Positions 17,757-27,114 are shown, numbered from the stretch's first letter. The stretch is 64,000 bases of DNA from Bradyrhizobium sp. Ash2021 (GCF_031202265.1 NZ_CP100604.1:1240001-1304000); one strand, 5' to 3'. The notes: generated from the sequence alone by a model not told the origin. Translations and numbers: made by a program.

Positions 17757-18191
17757 ATGCAGCACGACACGATAAATGAGACGTCCTTCGCGCGCGATGC
17801 CAGCACGCAGTCAACGGCCAAAGCCGACAGACAAGCGATTCATCGAATCTTGCTTCCGTTTTCCGTCGCGTATTTCACGGCCGCTTTTGTGACCGATCTG
17901 CTCTATTGGCGGACTGCCGAGGTGATGTGGCAGAGGTTTTCCGTCTGGCTGATAGTGGCTGGTCTGATCGTGGCCGGCTTTGCGGTGATTGCTGCCGTGA
18001 TCGACCTTGCACGTGGTACGCAAAGGCCGGCGCGGCTCCACGCGCTCGGCTACGCAGTTGGTGTCTCGCTCTCACTGATCAATGTCTTCATCCACAGCCG
18101 CGACGGGTATACCGCAGTCGTACCGACCGGCCTGATGCTTTCCGGGGTCGCCGTAGTCATTCTGTTGGCGACGGCCTCGGCTGGAGCTTGA
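17757..18191 (+). CDS. DUF2231 membrane protein
   Basis: The 144-residue protein has four hydrophobic segments (LLPFSVAYFTAAFVTDLLYW, SVWLIVAGLIVAGFAVIAAVIDL, ALGYAVGVSLSLINVFI and GLMLSGVAVVILLATASAG) in the pattern of the DUF2231 family of small membrane proteins. It precedes the sorbosone-dehydrogenase-like gene by 28 bp, a frequent pairing, and is probably its membrane partner in periplasmic electron transfer; that role is inferred from the pairing only. Confidence 0.85.
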   Translation: MQHDTINETSFARDASTQSTAKADRQAIHRILLPFSVAYFTAAFVTDLLYWRTAEVMWQRFSVWLIVAGLIVAGFAVIAAVIDLARGTQRPARLHALGYAVGVSLSLINVFIHSRDGYTAVVPTGLMLSGVAVVILLATASAGA

Positions 18192-18219
18192 CGGACCCTC
18201 ATCGCGTTGGAGCAGACAC

Positions 18220-19584
18220 ATGATGCGCGTCCTCAAGATTGTCCGTTCGGCGAAACTACGGCGTGGTGTCGCCGTCTGTGTCGCCGTCGCCGGTTTGGGA
18301 CTCGCGGGCTGCGACGACAACGGCGGTGACCCGAAAAGCGAGATCGGCGCCCATCCCATGCTCCCCGCGCTGCAGCAATATTTGCTGCCGCCGATCCGGA
18401 TTGCCAGAGCAGTTGCGTGGGGAAACGATGAAGCGCCGACGGTGCCGCAGGGATTGCAAATCCATGCATTAGCCACCGGCTTTGAGCATCCCCGATCCCT
18501 CTTCGTCCTTCCGAACGGAGATGTGCTGGTGGTCGAGGGCAATGGTCCAACAGCGCCGATCTTCCGCCCCAAGGACCTCGTCACCGCCTGGGTAGAGTGG
18601 CTCGCCGGCGCGAGGGCAAAAGGCGCAAACCGTATAACGCTGTTGCGCGATACCAATGGCGATGGCGTCCCGGAGCTACGAACCGTCTTGCTGGATCATC
18701 TTAACTCGCCCTTTGGCGTCGCTTTGGTTGGCAATGATCTTTATGTTGCCAACACCGATGCCATCATCCGTTATCCCTATCAGGAAGGGCAAACCAGCAT
18801 CACTGCCCCTGGCACCAAGCTGACCGACCTTCCTGGCGGCCCGATCGATCATCACTGGACCAAGGCTTTGTTGGCCCGCCCGGATGGCTCCAAGCTCTAT
18901 GTCGGTGTCGGATCCAACAGCAACATCACCGAAAACGGAATTGGAGCTGAGTATGAACGAGCCGCGATCTGGGAGGTCGACCGGGCATCGGGCGCCCATC
19001 GCATACTCGCCAGCGGCACGCGCAATCCCACGGGCCTCGCGTGGGAGCCTGAGACCCGCAAACTCTGGGCCATCGTCAACGAACGCGATGAGATCGGCCC
19101 CGATCTGGTTCCGGACTATCTGACTTCTGTGCAGGACGGCGGTTTCTATGGCTGGCCCTATAGCTATTACGGCCAGCACCTCGACCCGCGGGTCCAGCCT
19201 CAACGCCCCGATCTGGTGGCAAAGGCGATTGTACCGGACTACGCGCTGAGCTCCCACGTCGCGCCCTTGGGTGTAGCCATGTACACAGGCTCCGGGCTTC
19301 CGGCAAACTATCGCAGCGGTGCGTTTGTCAGCGAACACGGAAGCTGGGATCGAACGCCTCTCAACGGCTACAAGGTAGTGTTCGTGCCGTTCAGCGGCGG
19401 AATACCCAGCGGCCCGGCGCAGGACGTCGTTACCGGCTTCCTCGATGCAAACAATCACGCGCGCGGAAGGCCGGTTGGTCTGGCAGTCGATCGGACCGGC
19501 GGACTGCTGATCGCCGATGACGTCGGAGACACCGTGTGGCGGGTGTCATCAAGTAATCCCCATTCTGCGTCGGGCCCCCACTGA
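18220..19584 (+). CDS. L-sorbosone dehydrogenase-like PQQ-type lipoprotein
   Basis: This 454-residue protein has a lipoprotein signal with lipobox LGLAGC near residue 31, so it is anchored in the periplasm. The rest is a six-bladed beta-propeller of the soluble glucose/sorbosone dehydrogenase family: ATGFEHPRSLFVLPNGDVLVVEG, LLARPDGSKLYVGVGSNSN, GTRNPTGLAWEPET and the FVSEHGSWDRTPLNGYKV stretch. It would oxidise a sugar or aldehyde using PQQ. No cytochrome c gene follows; the sequence downstream is damaged. It pairs with the DUF2231 gene. Confidence 0.88.
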   Translation: MMRVLKIVRSAKLRRGVAVCVAVAGLGLAGCDDNGGDPKSEIGAHPMLPALQQYLLPPIRIARAVAWGNDEAPTVPQGLQIHALATGFEHPRSLFVLPNGDVLVVEGNGPTAPIFRPKDLVTAWVEWLAGARAKGANRITLLRDTNGDGVPELRTVLLDHLNSPFGVALVGNDLYVANTDAIIRYPYQEGQTSITAPGTKLTDLPGGPIDHHWTKALLARPDGSKLYVGVGSNSNITENGIGAEYERAAIWEVDRASGAHRILASGTRNPTGLAWEPETRKLWAIVNERDEIGPDLVPDYLTSVQDGGFYGWPYSYYGQHLDPRVQPQRPDLVAKAIVPDYALSSHVAPLGVAMYTGSGLPANYRSGAFVSEHGSWDRTPLNGYKVVFVPFSGGIPSGPAQDVVTGFLDANNHARGRPVGLAVDRTGGLLIADDVGDTVWRVSSSNPHSASGPH

Positions 19585-19888
19585 AATGGAATTTAATGGT
19601 CCCGGCTGGCTACCAAACTACAATTGGGCGGCGCACTCAGAATGGCAGAGCCCGCCGAACCCGGACTGGCCGGCCGTGAACCCACCGATCGGCGATCATA
19701 TGATCTTGAGGCGGCTTGGACCGAGGCGATTCCTGTCTGACCTGTTGAACCGGCAAGAGCGGATAAGGCGCAGCAATCCGCGACAAGCACCGCCGCGTTC
19801 TGTAGTTACCGTCAGGATGCCTTGCCTCTGGGACAGGCCGAGCATCAACGATTTGTTCCAGGCACACCGATTCGCGCAGAGGATAACA
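19585..19888. other. intergenic stretch with no supported gene
   Basis: This stretch lies between the sorbosone dehydrogenase gene and the soxC remnant. Frames read through it without recognisable features. Confidence 0.4.
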
Positions 19889-20286
19889 ATGACCACGCCA
19901 ACCGACATCGGCAAGAATGTTACCTCTGCGTCCCGCCGACGATTTCTAACGGAAGGTGGTGCCTTGTTGGGCGGGGCCGTCATTGCTGGTGGCCTCGCTG
20001 GACATGAAGAGCGCCCGCCGCGACCAAAAATACGGGCAACCTCCCTCCCAACGTACCGGAATGGATGAAGACGCCCGGCGATCTCATGGGAAGCCAGCCA
20101 TATGGCGCGCCTTCCCCGTTCGAAAAAGACGTCATCAAGAACATCTCGAAGACGTTGCCCCAGTATCTATCGGCGTCCGGACGCACGCCGTTGCAGGATC
20201 TCGACGGCATCCTCACGCCGAACGGTCTATTCTACGAGCGCCATCATGGTGGCGTTCCCACCATCGATCCTGCACAGCACGCCGAC
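19889..20286 (+). pseudogene. soxC: sulfite dehydrogenase (SoxC-like) 5' remnant, frameshifted and truncated
   Basis: An ATG at 19889 begins a Tat leader (SRRRFLTEGGALLGGAVIAGG). Between about 20010 and 20030 the frame shifts, and the new frame reads LPPNVPEWMKTPGD, SRTPLQDLDGI-like text and NGLFYERHHGGVPTIDPAQH, which is the conserved N-terminal part of SoxC/sulfite-oxidase-type molybdopterin enzymes. Homology stops near 20286, so the molybdopterin and dimerisation domains are gone. It cannot yield an active enzyme. Confidence 0.78.
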
Positions 20287-20375
20287 GCTGCTTGCGCAGC
20301 GCCTCCATGAGGTCGACCACTCCTTCAAGCGGTGGTGATGGCACGAAGCGTTGTTGTCGTCTCCTACGCACCCTA

Positions 20376-20394
20376 GATACCCCATGGGGGTATC
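20376..20394. promoter_or_regulatory. CsoR-type copper operator candidate
   Basis: The 19-bp near-palindrome gataccccatgggggtatc lies 22 bp upstream of the multicopper oxidase start. It matches the TACCCC/GGGGTA arms known for CsoR/RcnR-family copper repressors. Its position suggests copper-induced expression of the downstream gene. No csoR gene is seen in the window, so the regulator must be encoded elsewhere. Confidence 0.6.
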
Positions 20395-20416
20395 GTAGCG
20401 AGATGGAGTTGATGAC

Positions 20417-22012
20417 ATGCGTGTGCAGCACGCCCCTGTTCCCAATCATTCAGATGCCGTCGCGGGCCAAAACTCGCGTTTGCGGGTCGATCCCTTTTCT
20501 CGGCGTCGCTTTCTGAAGGCGGCACTCGCCGCCGCGACCCTGCCCATTCTCCCGGGCGCGGGGCGCGCTGCAGCCTCTCCTGGGAAGCGGCTCGTCGCCG
20601 GAACACGGATTATTGAAGTGAATGGTCGACCGGCCAAGGTCTTCGGGCTCATCGGTCCGGACGGCCGTCCCGGGCTACGCCTCGACCCCGGTGAACGGTT
20701 CCGCGTTGACCTCGTGAATGAGACTGGCGCGCGCACCATTGTGCATTGGCATGGGCAGCTTCCGCCCTGGACGCAGGACGGCTTTCCGTGGCCGGAGAGC
20801 CCGCCGATCGCGAACAGCGCGGTTCAAGCCTACGACTATGCTCCGATTCCGGGCACGTATTGGATGCATTCGCATCAGGACATGCAGGAGCAGAGCCTGA
20901 TGACCGCGCCGCTCATCGTTCATGACGCCGCGGAACTTCGCGAAGACCGGCAGGAAGTCGTTCTCATGCTGCACGACTTCACCTTCCGAACGCCGGAGGA
21001 AGTGCTCGCCGGCCTCACCGGCACGAACGTAGCCGCGGTACAGGCCATGCTGCAAAAGATGGAGCAGGCTCCAGGTCGCACAGTCGGCACCAATGCGGTG
21101 CATGCAAGCTTGAGCAGCATGGCTGCCGACGTGCCCGACGCGGGCATGTCAGGAATGGAGATGCCGGCAATGAACATGTCGGGGCCGGGCGGCATGCATA
21201 TGGATCTGAATGACGTTCAATATGACGCCATCCTGGCAAACGACCGAACGCTCGCCGATCCGGAGGTCGTGCGCGTCGAGCGTGGCGGCCGGATCCGGCT
21301 CCGCGTCATCAACGGCGCGTCCTCGAGCCAGTTCTGGGTAGATCTCGGCGAACTCGTCGGCCACGTGGTGGCGACTGACGGCCAGCCCGTACATCCGGTT
21401 GCGGGCAGCCGCTTCCCCATCGCGATGGCTCAACGCCTCGATATCCTGATTGATCTTCCAGAAGTCGGCGCGTTTCCGATACTTGCGCGGCTGGAAGGCG
21501 ACGGTCGGCAGACCGGCATCATCCTCGCCACGACCGGGGCGCGCATACCGCGGATCGCGGAGAGCGCGCAAACCGCGCCGCCGGTCGATCATTCGCTGGA
21601 GGCCCGCCTTGCGGCGGTGCAACCGCTGCCGTCACGCCCCGCGGATGCCATCCATACGATTGCTCTCGGCGGCGCAATGAAACCTTATGCATGGTCCATG
21701 AACGGAGAGTACTGGCCTCAGGTCAAACCGCTCATGCTGGACAAGGGGCAGCGTATTGAGATCGATCTGGTCAATCGCACGATGATGGCGCATCCGATGC
21801 ATCTGCATGGCCATGCTTTCCAGGTGATCGCGATCGACAGCCGGCCGATCCAGGGAGCCGTCCGCGACACTGTTCTGGTCATGCCAATGGGCCGTGTCCG
21901 GATCGCTTTCGACGCCGACAATCCCGGGCGATGGCCGTTCCACTGTCACAATCTCTATCACCAGGCCACCGGCATGATGACGGAGTTCAGGTATCAGGGC
22001 ATTGCCACTTGA
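20417..22012 (+). CDS. multicopper oxidase, CopA-like
   Basis: The 531-residue enzyme has a Tat leader (SRRRFLKAALAAA, residues 28-40) and the three cupredoxin domains of laccase-type oxidases. Copper ligand motifs are complete: HWHG at 110-113, HSH at 151-153, HPMHLHGH at 459-466 and HCHNLYHQATGM at 509-520. A Met-rich insert (residues 244-262, MSGMEMPAMNMSG) is typical of oxidases that handle Cu(I) in copper resistance. It would act in the periplasm to oxidise and detoxify copper. The upstream CsoR-like operator supports this role. An outer-membrane porin gene follows. Confidence 0.93.
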   Translation: MRVQHAPVPNHSDAVAGQNSRLRVDPFSRRRFLKAALAAATLPILPGAGRAAASPGKRLVAGTRIIEVNGRPAKVFGLIGPDGRPGLRLDPGERFRVDLVNETGARTIVHWHGQLPPWTQDGFPWPESPPIANSAVQAYDYAPIPGTYWMHSHQDMQEQSLMTAPLIVHDAAELREDRQEVVLMLHDFTFRTPEEVLAGLTGTNVAAVQAMLQKMEQAPGRTVGTNAVHASLSSMAADVPDAGMSGMEMPAMNMSGPGGMHMDLNDVQYDAILANDRTLADPEVVRVERGGRIRLRVINGASSSQFWVDLGELVGHVVATDGQPVHPVAGSRFPIAMAQRLDILIDLPEVGAFPILARLEGDGRQTGIILATTGARIPRIAESAQTAPPVDHSLEARLAAVQPLPSRPADAIHTIALGGAMKPYAWSMNGEYWPQVKPLMLDKGQRIEIDLVNRTMMAHPMHLHGHAFQVIAIDSRPIQGAVRDTVLVMPMGRVRIAFDADNPGRWPFHCHNLYHQATGMMTEFRYQGIAT

Positions 22013-22226
22013 CGATCCGTTTCCGTAGTCACGCTCATTGACGACAATTTCTGGCAATAGCCGTGACCTGTCCGCGGCATGGCGTACGGCATTGATCTAT
22101 TATCGGGCCAGCGTGCGATGTTGTCGTATCCGGTCAGATCAACTACGGCCGCACAATTGTCTGAATGACAGATCACGTTCGCATCAGATGAGTTCTTGAA
22201 ACCGGGTCAACTCTTGGAGCCGGGGC
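22013..22226. other. short intergenic region between oxidase and porin
   Basis: No gene and no clear hairpin were seen in these 214 bp. Separate transcription of the porin gene is possible. Confidence 0.4.
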
Positions 22227-23639
22227 ATGAATTCCTGGAATCCTCTCATGCCGAGGATCGGCCGGCGTCGATGGGCGTTGGCGGCGGGCGTGGTTTGTTT
22301 GTTTGGCGCATTCAACGAACTAGGGACGAAAGCCTGGGCGCAAGCGCAACGGTCGGACAATCCGGCCACGCCGGGCGGGTCATACGCGACTGGTGATTGG
22401 GGCGGCGTACGGTCTTATCTAGAGCGCCTCGGCGTTACCTTCACCCTTAGCTACACCAACGATTTCCTGGCCAATGTGAGCGGCGGTATCAAGACCGGCG
22501 CAGTCGGGATCGGGATCTTCCAGCCGCATGTCGACCTCGACTTGCAAAAGCTTTTGGGGTGGGAGGGAGATAAAATCCATATCCACGGCCTCGTCACCCA
22601 TGGTCCGTTCTTCAGTTCGACCTATCTCGGCAACATCCTGGCCGTGTCGAATCTCGAGGCGGGGCCGGTCGCACGGCTCTATGCGCTCTGGTACGAGCAC
22701 AACGCGCCCGACGACCACTGGTCCGTCCGCGCCGGCCTGATGTTGGCAGACAGCCAGTTCTTGCAGAGCGAGACTGCATCCAATTTCCTCAACAACGGCA
22801 TCAGCTGGCCGACCTTTCTCGCCGGCAACCTGCCGGCCTCGGGGCCCGCCTATCCGTTGCCCGCCCCCGGCATTCGCGTGCGTGTGAAGCCGCGCGACGA
22901 TCTGCAGTTCCAGGCCGCGGTGTTCAGCGGCGATCCCAGCGGCGGCGACGGCTCCAATCTACCGGGTCCGCTTCCGACCGGGACGGTCTTCAGCTTTCGC
23001 GGCGGCGCCTTTGTCATCGCAGAGGCGAGCTACTTGGCCAATCAGGGCAAGGACGCCAAAGGACTTCCCGGCACCTACCGCATCGGGGCGTGGTACGCCA
23101 CCAGCTCGCGGTTTTTCGATCAGCGCTTCGACAATACCGGCCTCTCGCTCGCAAATCCGCAGTCCACCGGCATTCCGCTCAAGCACACCGGGGACGGCGG
23201 CGTCTACGGCGTGATGGATCAGACGCTCTATCGCGTTCCCGGCACCGACGACCAAGGCCTTTCCGCATTCCTTCGCGCGGGCGGCGTTCCCAACGACCGC
23301 AACCTGATCAACTTCTACGCCGACGGCGGCCTGCTTTACAAAGGTCTGGTGCCGGGGCGTCCCGACGACAAGGTCGGCGTTGCCTTTGCCCACGCGCGCA
23401 TCGGCGACAACGCGCGCGGGCTGGATGCCGATACCGGACTATTCGGTAACTTCTTTTTTCCGGTGCGCAGCAGCGAAACGATGATCGAGATGATGTATCA
23501 AACGCAACCGAAACCATGGTGGACGCTGCAACCCGAACTCCAATACATCATCCGGCCGGGTGGCGGCGTCCTTAACCCCGATGGCAAGCTCCGACCGAAC
23601 GCGTGGGTCATTGTCCTTCGCTCAGCGCTGAATTTCTAG
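22227..23639 (+). CDS. OprB-family carbohydrate porin
   Basis: The 470-residue product has a signal peptide (RRRWALAAGVVCLFGAF, ending near AWAQA) and the OprB pattern ATGDWGGVRSYLERLGVTFTLSYT at the start of the mature barrel, with repeated amphipathic strands and a final strand WVIVLRSALNF ending in Phe. It should form an outer-membrane channel for sugars or similar small molecules. It differs clearly from the porin at 15884-17347 and is the last intact gene before the IS-rich segment. Its link to the multicopper oxidase is unclear. Confidence 0.9.
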   Translation: MNSWNPLMPRIGRRRWALAAGVVCLFGAFNELGTKAWAQAQRSDNPATPGGSYATGDWGGVRSYLERLGVTFTLSYTNDFLANVSGGIKTGAVGIGIFQPHVDLDLQKLLGWEGDKIHIHGLVTHGPFFSSTYLGNILAVSNLEAGPVARLYALWYEHNAPDDHWSVRAGLMLADSQFLQSETASNFLNNGISWPTFLAGNLPASGPAYPLPAPGIRVRVKPRDDLQFQAAVFSGDPSGGDGSNLPGPLPTGTVFSFRGGAFVIAEASYLANQGKDAKGLPGTYRIGAWYATSSRFFDQRFDNTGLSLANPQSTGIPLKHTGDGGVYGVMDQTLYRVPGTDDQGLSAFLRAGGVPNDRNLINFYADGGLLYKGLVPGRPDDKVGVAFAHARIGDNARGLDADTGLFGNFFFPVRSSETMIEMMYQTQPKPWWTLQPELQYIIRPGGGVLNPDGKLRPNAWVIVLRSALNF

Positions 23640-23819
23640 GGCTTTCTTTGCGGCCTGATCCTCACGGCAGTTGGCCGCGGTATCGATGCTGCTTGTCGCG
23701 GTCGACATCCGGCCACGCCAGAATCGCCAGTGCTGGAATGGCGTACGGATCTGGGGGCGCGAGGTAGCTCGCGTCCCTACTGCGCAAGATGCTGTTTGCT
23801 GCGGTGCCTAGTCCGGTTA

Positions 23820-24060
23820 TGACCCTGGCTGTGTAAGAACTTGGCTGCTTTTCTATGATTCTCTCGTGATTCTGCGGGGGAAGCTGATGAGGCGCTTCGT
23901 TGAGCAGGCGGATCGTGGGCAGTGGACGCTATTGCCCGAATGCCTCGATGATTTCGTTGACGAGAGCAACCCTGTTCGCGTGATCGATGTATTTGTTGAT
24001 GCGCTCGATTTGGCAGAGATGAGCTTTAAAGCCGAGCAGTTTTCTCTGGATGATCGAGCA
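23820..24060 (+). mobile_element. left end of an IS1182-like element
   Basis: A terminal-repeat-like sequence (gaccctggctgtgtaagaac at 23821) precedes a transposase start and closely resembles the 21-bp repeats of the small element at 26008-26176. Only the left end and first codons of the transposase remain; it ends where unrelated DNA and the IS91-like element begin. Confidence 0.6.
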
Positions 24061-24063
24061 TGA
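23887..24063 (+). pseudogene. IS1182-like transposase N-terminal fragment
   Basis: About 58 residues remain, reading MRRFVEQADRGQWTLLPECL, then DESNPVRVIDVFVDALDL, the conserved N-terminal domain of this transposase group. The frame then loses homology and ends at 24063. All catalytic residues are missing. Confidence 0.75.
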
Positions 24064-24172
24064 GTACCTTCTGCGGCGCGAATCGTCTGGAGCACAGAGT
24101 AGGGAATATGGCTCAACAGAGCCATCCTCGATGTGTCGCACAATCGCCGTTTCGCGACGCTGCGAGTCGGGA

Positions 24173-24838
24173 TCACTTCCGCCTTTGGCCCTTCACGACA
24201 TGTTGCGCCGCCGTAGGACTTCGGTCGCTAACGGGGCACAGCGGACGCCGACGGGCGGCCGTATGTTGCAGAGGGGCGACGCTCGTGACCCGAAGGCGAC
24301 ATGCGGACCGCGTGCCATCAATGGAGATGCCGCCGCCCGGCACGATCATGTGGACATGGGGATGATGCGTCAGCGCCGAGCCCCAGGTGTGAAGCACCGA
24401 GGTGATGCCGATGCGGGCGCCGAGGTGTTTGGGATCGGCCGCGATGGTCGTCATGGTCTCGGCCGAAGTCGTGAACAGGATGTCGTAGATCACGGCCTTG
24501 TTCTGATAGGCGATGTCCGCGATGGCGGCCGGCAGCGTGAACACGACATGAAAGTACGGCACCGGCAGCAGATCGGCCTCGCGCGCGGCGAGCCATTCCC
24601 TGGCGGCCGTGCCCTGACACTTCGGACAATGGCGATTACGACAGCTGTTGTAAGCGATGACCGTGTGCGGGCAATCTTCGCAGCGCGCCACATGGCCGCC
24701 GAGCGCCGCCGTGCGGCAGCGCTCGGCGGCCGACATCACCTTCATCTGGTCGAGGCTGACGTGACCGACATTGGCACGCCGCCACGCCGCTCCATGGTCG
24801 CGGAAGATATCCGCGACCTCCAGCACCGGGCGAGACAT
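24173..24838 (-). pseudogene. IS91-family transposase, 3'-truncated
   Basis: The 221-codon frame starts as a full IS91-type transposase: a zinc-binding N-terminus with cysteines at 53, 56, 66, 71 and 74, and the HUH nuclease motif HVH at 161-163 (in LTHHPHVHMIV). After ISIDGTR (about 24308) homology ends and the last 44 codons are foreign, so the catalytic Tyr region is missing. It lies 12 bp after the recombinase gene of the same element. The element is therefore probably immobile unless helped in trans. Confidence 0.8.
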
Positions 24839-24850
24839 GACCGCGGGCCG

Positions 24851-25777
24851 TTACGTCGGCGGCTGGTCTTTCCTGTTCTTCCTGGGCTTCCTGCAAGGCT
24901 GCGACAGCAGGTCGAGCGGGCTCTTGATGCCAGCGATCATGCCGGTGGCGACGCGGGCGTAGCGCGCTGTCGTGTCCAATTTGTCGTGCCCCAGCAGCGC
25001 CTGGATGACGCGAATATCGGTGCCACGTTCAAGTAGATGGGTGGCAAAGGAGTGTCGAAGCGCATGGAGTGTTACGCCCTTGCGGATTCCGGCCGCATCG
25101 GCCGCCTCATGAAACAGGCGGTTGAGTTGGCGGGTTGTCATCGGCTTGCCGGGCCTTTGGCCTGGAAACAGCCAGCGCTCCTCCACGGGAGTTGTGGAAT
25201 CGAAACCCCGCCGGCGCGTCTTCCACCATTGGCGCAGCAGGTCGAGCGTGTCGGGCGACAGCATGACATTGCGGTCCTTGCGGCTCTTGGACTGCTCGAC
25301 CCGAATGATCTTCTGCGCGCTGTCGATGTGCTTGACCTTCAGCCTGACCACCTCGCCGGCGCGCAGGCCGCAGCCGTAGCCGAGGCTGAGCAGCACGCGC
25401 ACCTTAAGGCTGCTCGCGACCGCGAGCAGGCGCCGGGTCTCGTCCTGGCTCATCACCAGCGGAAGCTTCTGCGGCTCACGGAGGTGATAAATCTCGGCCG
25501 CAAGATCCAGTCGCCGCAACGTCACGCGAAACAGGAACCGCAGCCCGGTCATGATGCGGTTGCGATTGCAGATGCTCGCGCCCCTCTCGGAAAGATGCAG
25601 TTGAAACCGGCGGATATCCTCCGATGTGGCCGTGTCCGGGGACCGCTTGAGAAACGTAGCGAACCGCTTGCAGCTGTGAATATGGCCCCTCTGCGTTCCC
25701 GCGCAGAGCTTGCGTGCATTCATGTCCTCGATCATGCGCTGGCGCAACGGGCTGACCGTAACCGTACTCATGGGCAA
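24851..25777 (-). CDS. IS91-associated tyrosine recombinase
   Basis: The 308-residue protein is a site-specific tyrosine recombinase with an N-terminal SAM-like domain and a complete catalytic domain: the first Arg in GYGCGLRAGEVVRLK, HALRHSFATHLLERG for the HxxR pair, then LLGHDKLDTTARYARV with the nucleophilic Tyr. It is the usual partner encoded upstream of IS91-type transposases. No damage is visible here, unlike in the adjacent transposase. Confidence 0.92.
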   Translation of the reverse strand: MPMSTVTVSPLRQRMIEDMNARKLCAGTQRGHIHSCKRFATFLKRSPDTATSEDIRRFQLHLSERGASICNRNRIMTGLRFLFRVTLRRLDLAAEIYHLREPQKLPLVMSQDETRRLLAVASSLKVRVLLSLGYGCGLRAGEVVRLKVKHIDSAQKIIRVEQSKSRKDRNVMLSPDTLDLLRQWWKTRRRGFDSTTPVEERWLFPGQRPGKPMTTRQLNRLFHEAADAAGIRKGVTLHALRHSFATHLLERGTDIRVIQALLGHDKLDTTARYARVATGMIAGIKSPLDLLSQPCRKPRKNRKDQPPT

Positions 25778-26007
25778 CTCCTGTCTTGGATGAGGTTGAC
25801 GACACCTCGATCTTCAAGACAGGCCGACCGGCCGGCTACCGATGATCTCTCATAGATTACCGCGCCCTCGGCTAAGCCCCCGCTTCAGCGGGCTATCGCG
25901 CAGCGATTTAGTGCGTTGGCCCCTAGCCGAACTGCCTATGAGCTCTCGCAAAGACCGCTGTCAGAGCAGAACCGGACGTGACGCGTCCCGGCCTCGAAGG
26001 CCGCTTT

Positions 26008-26176
26008 TGACCCAGGCTGTGTGAAAACGTGCACGCGTGGAGAGCGAACAGAATTGTGTTCTCTCGTCTCTTCATTCGGCGGTACCGGCCAGTGCCGTTC
26101 TTTTCTAATTGAGGGTATTCGAGACAAACATTCTCCGCGAAAGTTTGACTTCGGAGTTTTCACACAGCCTGGGTCA
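26008..26176. mobile_element. MITE-like element with perfect 21-bp inverted repeats
   Basis: The 169-bp element is bounded by perfect 21-bp inverted repeats (tgacccaggctgtgtgaaaac at 26008-26028, its complement at 26156-26176). It has no coding capacity. The repeats closely resemble the end of the IS1182-like fragment at 23821, so it was probably mobilised by that kind of transposase. No target duplication is visible. Confidence 0.75.
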
Positions 26177-26201
26177 GTCGGAGACATTGTCCAGCGTGCC
26201 C

Positions 26202-26600
26202 CTACGGTAAGCCACGAATAACGAACCAGATCAACCACCAATTCGAAGCAAGTGCCAATAACGCCGCGATGAGCAGACAGAGAAACTGCTGCTGCTGCCG
26301 TTCTAACACCATCAATCGAAGAGCAACTGAGACAGCCAACGCGAACAGTATGGCGGGCGTTGCAACTTCCAACAGCATGTATGCGCCAAAGCCGGTTTGC
26401 CGGTCGGCTCTATCTGCGGCCCAATGTGTCCCCGCCCAGAGGCAAAGGACGAGACAGACAAGCGGTATGACGAGAGAACTTGCCGACAGCACATTCTTAA
26501 AACGTCTCAACGATCCAGCCTCCGAAATCACTCTGTGGCCCTCGCCCGGAGCGCGGTGCCGTCGCTCCGGGCTAGCCTTGAAGGCGTGCAGGTGCACCAC
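26202..26600 (-). CDS. small membrane protein of unknown function
   Basis: The 132-residue frame has three hydrophobic segments (SASSLVIPLVCLVLCLWAG, YMLLEVATPAILFALAVSVAL and FLCLLIAALLALASNWWLIWFVI) separated by short charged loops, as in a real small membrane protein. The N-terminal 33 residues are charged and may be partly spurious; an internal start is possible. No family is recognised and no partner genes flank it. Confidence is limited by the degraded surroundings. Confidence 0.5.
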   Translation of the reverse strand: MVHLHAFKASPERRHRAPGEGHRVISEAGSLRRFKNVLSASSLVIPLVCLVLCLWAGTHWAADRADRQTGFGAYMLLEVATPAILFALAVSVALRLMVLERQQQQFLCLLIAALLALASNWWLIWFVIRGLP

Positions 26601-27114
26601 GACCGCACGCCAAACGCCTACGCCAAAGCATTTAACGGCAAATTACGAAGAGACGTGCAAATGGCTTACGCTTCTTCAAACAAATGAAATACTGAATAGC
26701 CCCGGATTGGCAGATCGGACTTCTGCACTGGGTCAAACTCGGAAGTTGAGACGGGCTCACGGCATGTCCGCTCTACCCCCAACAGGCGCCTTTTCTGAGC
26801 GGACCTGATGGGTCCTCGGTGACGCCCGTGCGTGTTAGTGGGATGCAGCGCCGCCCTTGAACGTTTGAACCGAACGAACCGTGACGTCGCTGAGCGGACT
26901 TGAAGCTGGCACCTTGGCATCATCGGGCTGGTCAGCGGTTGGCGCTCGCTCAGAATGCGTATGGCTGGGGTGCCAGAGGGGTGACGGTTTCGGCATCACG
27001 GTTGCCTGTGGACCGATCGTCAAGAGGTCGCATCAACGTTACCGAAAGTTACCGTCGCCTACGCATCGCTGTCACAGTGAGCGGCTAGATGGCACCTCAC
27101 ACGAGGAGCCTGTG
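26601..27114. repeat. degenerate intergenic repeat region
   Basis: The plus strand near 26719-26808 reads LGQTRKLRRAHGMSALPPTGAF, resembling a peptide family that recurs as false genes in intergenic repeats of Bradyrhizobium and relatives. No supported gene lies here. Confidence 0.5.

Larger units (their letters stand above)
24173..25900 (-). mobile_element. IS91-like element, recombinase plus truncated transposase
   Basis: A tyrosine recombinase gene followed by an IS91-type HUH transposase gene is the normal layout of this IS91 subgroup. A hairpin-capable sequence (agcccccgcttcagcgggct, 25875-25894) upstream of the recombinase could be part of one terminus. The transposase end is lost near 24308. 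Outer boundaries are approximate because these elements leave no target duplications. Confidence 0.65.

Noticed and set aside
19517..19580. CGGCH haem-binding-like motif in a frame overlapping the sorbosone-dehydrogenase gene
   Set aside because: It is read in another frame from the coding end of that gene, with no cytochrome fold around it.
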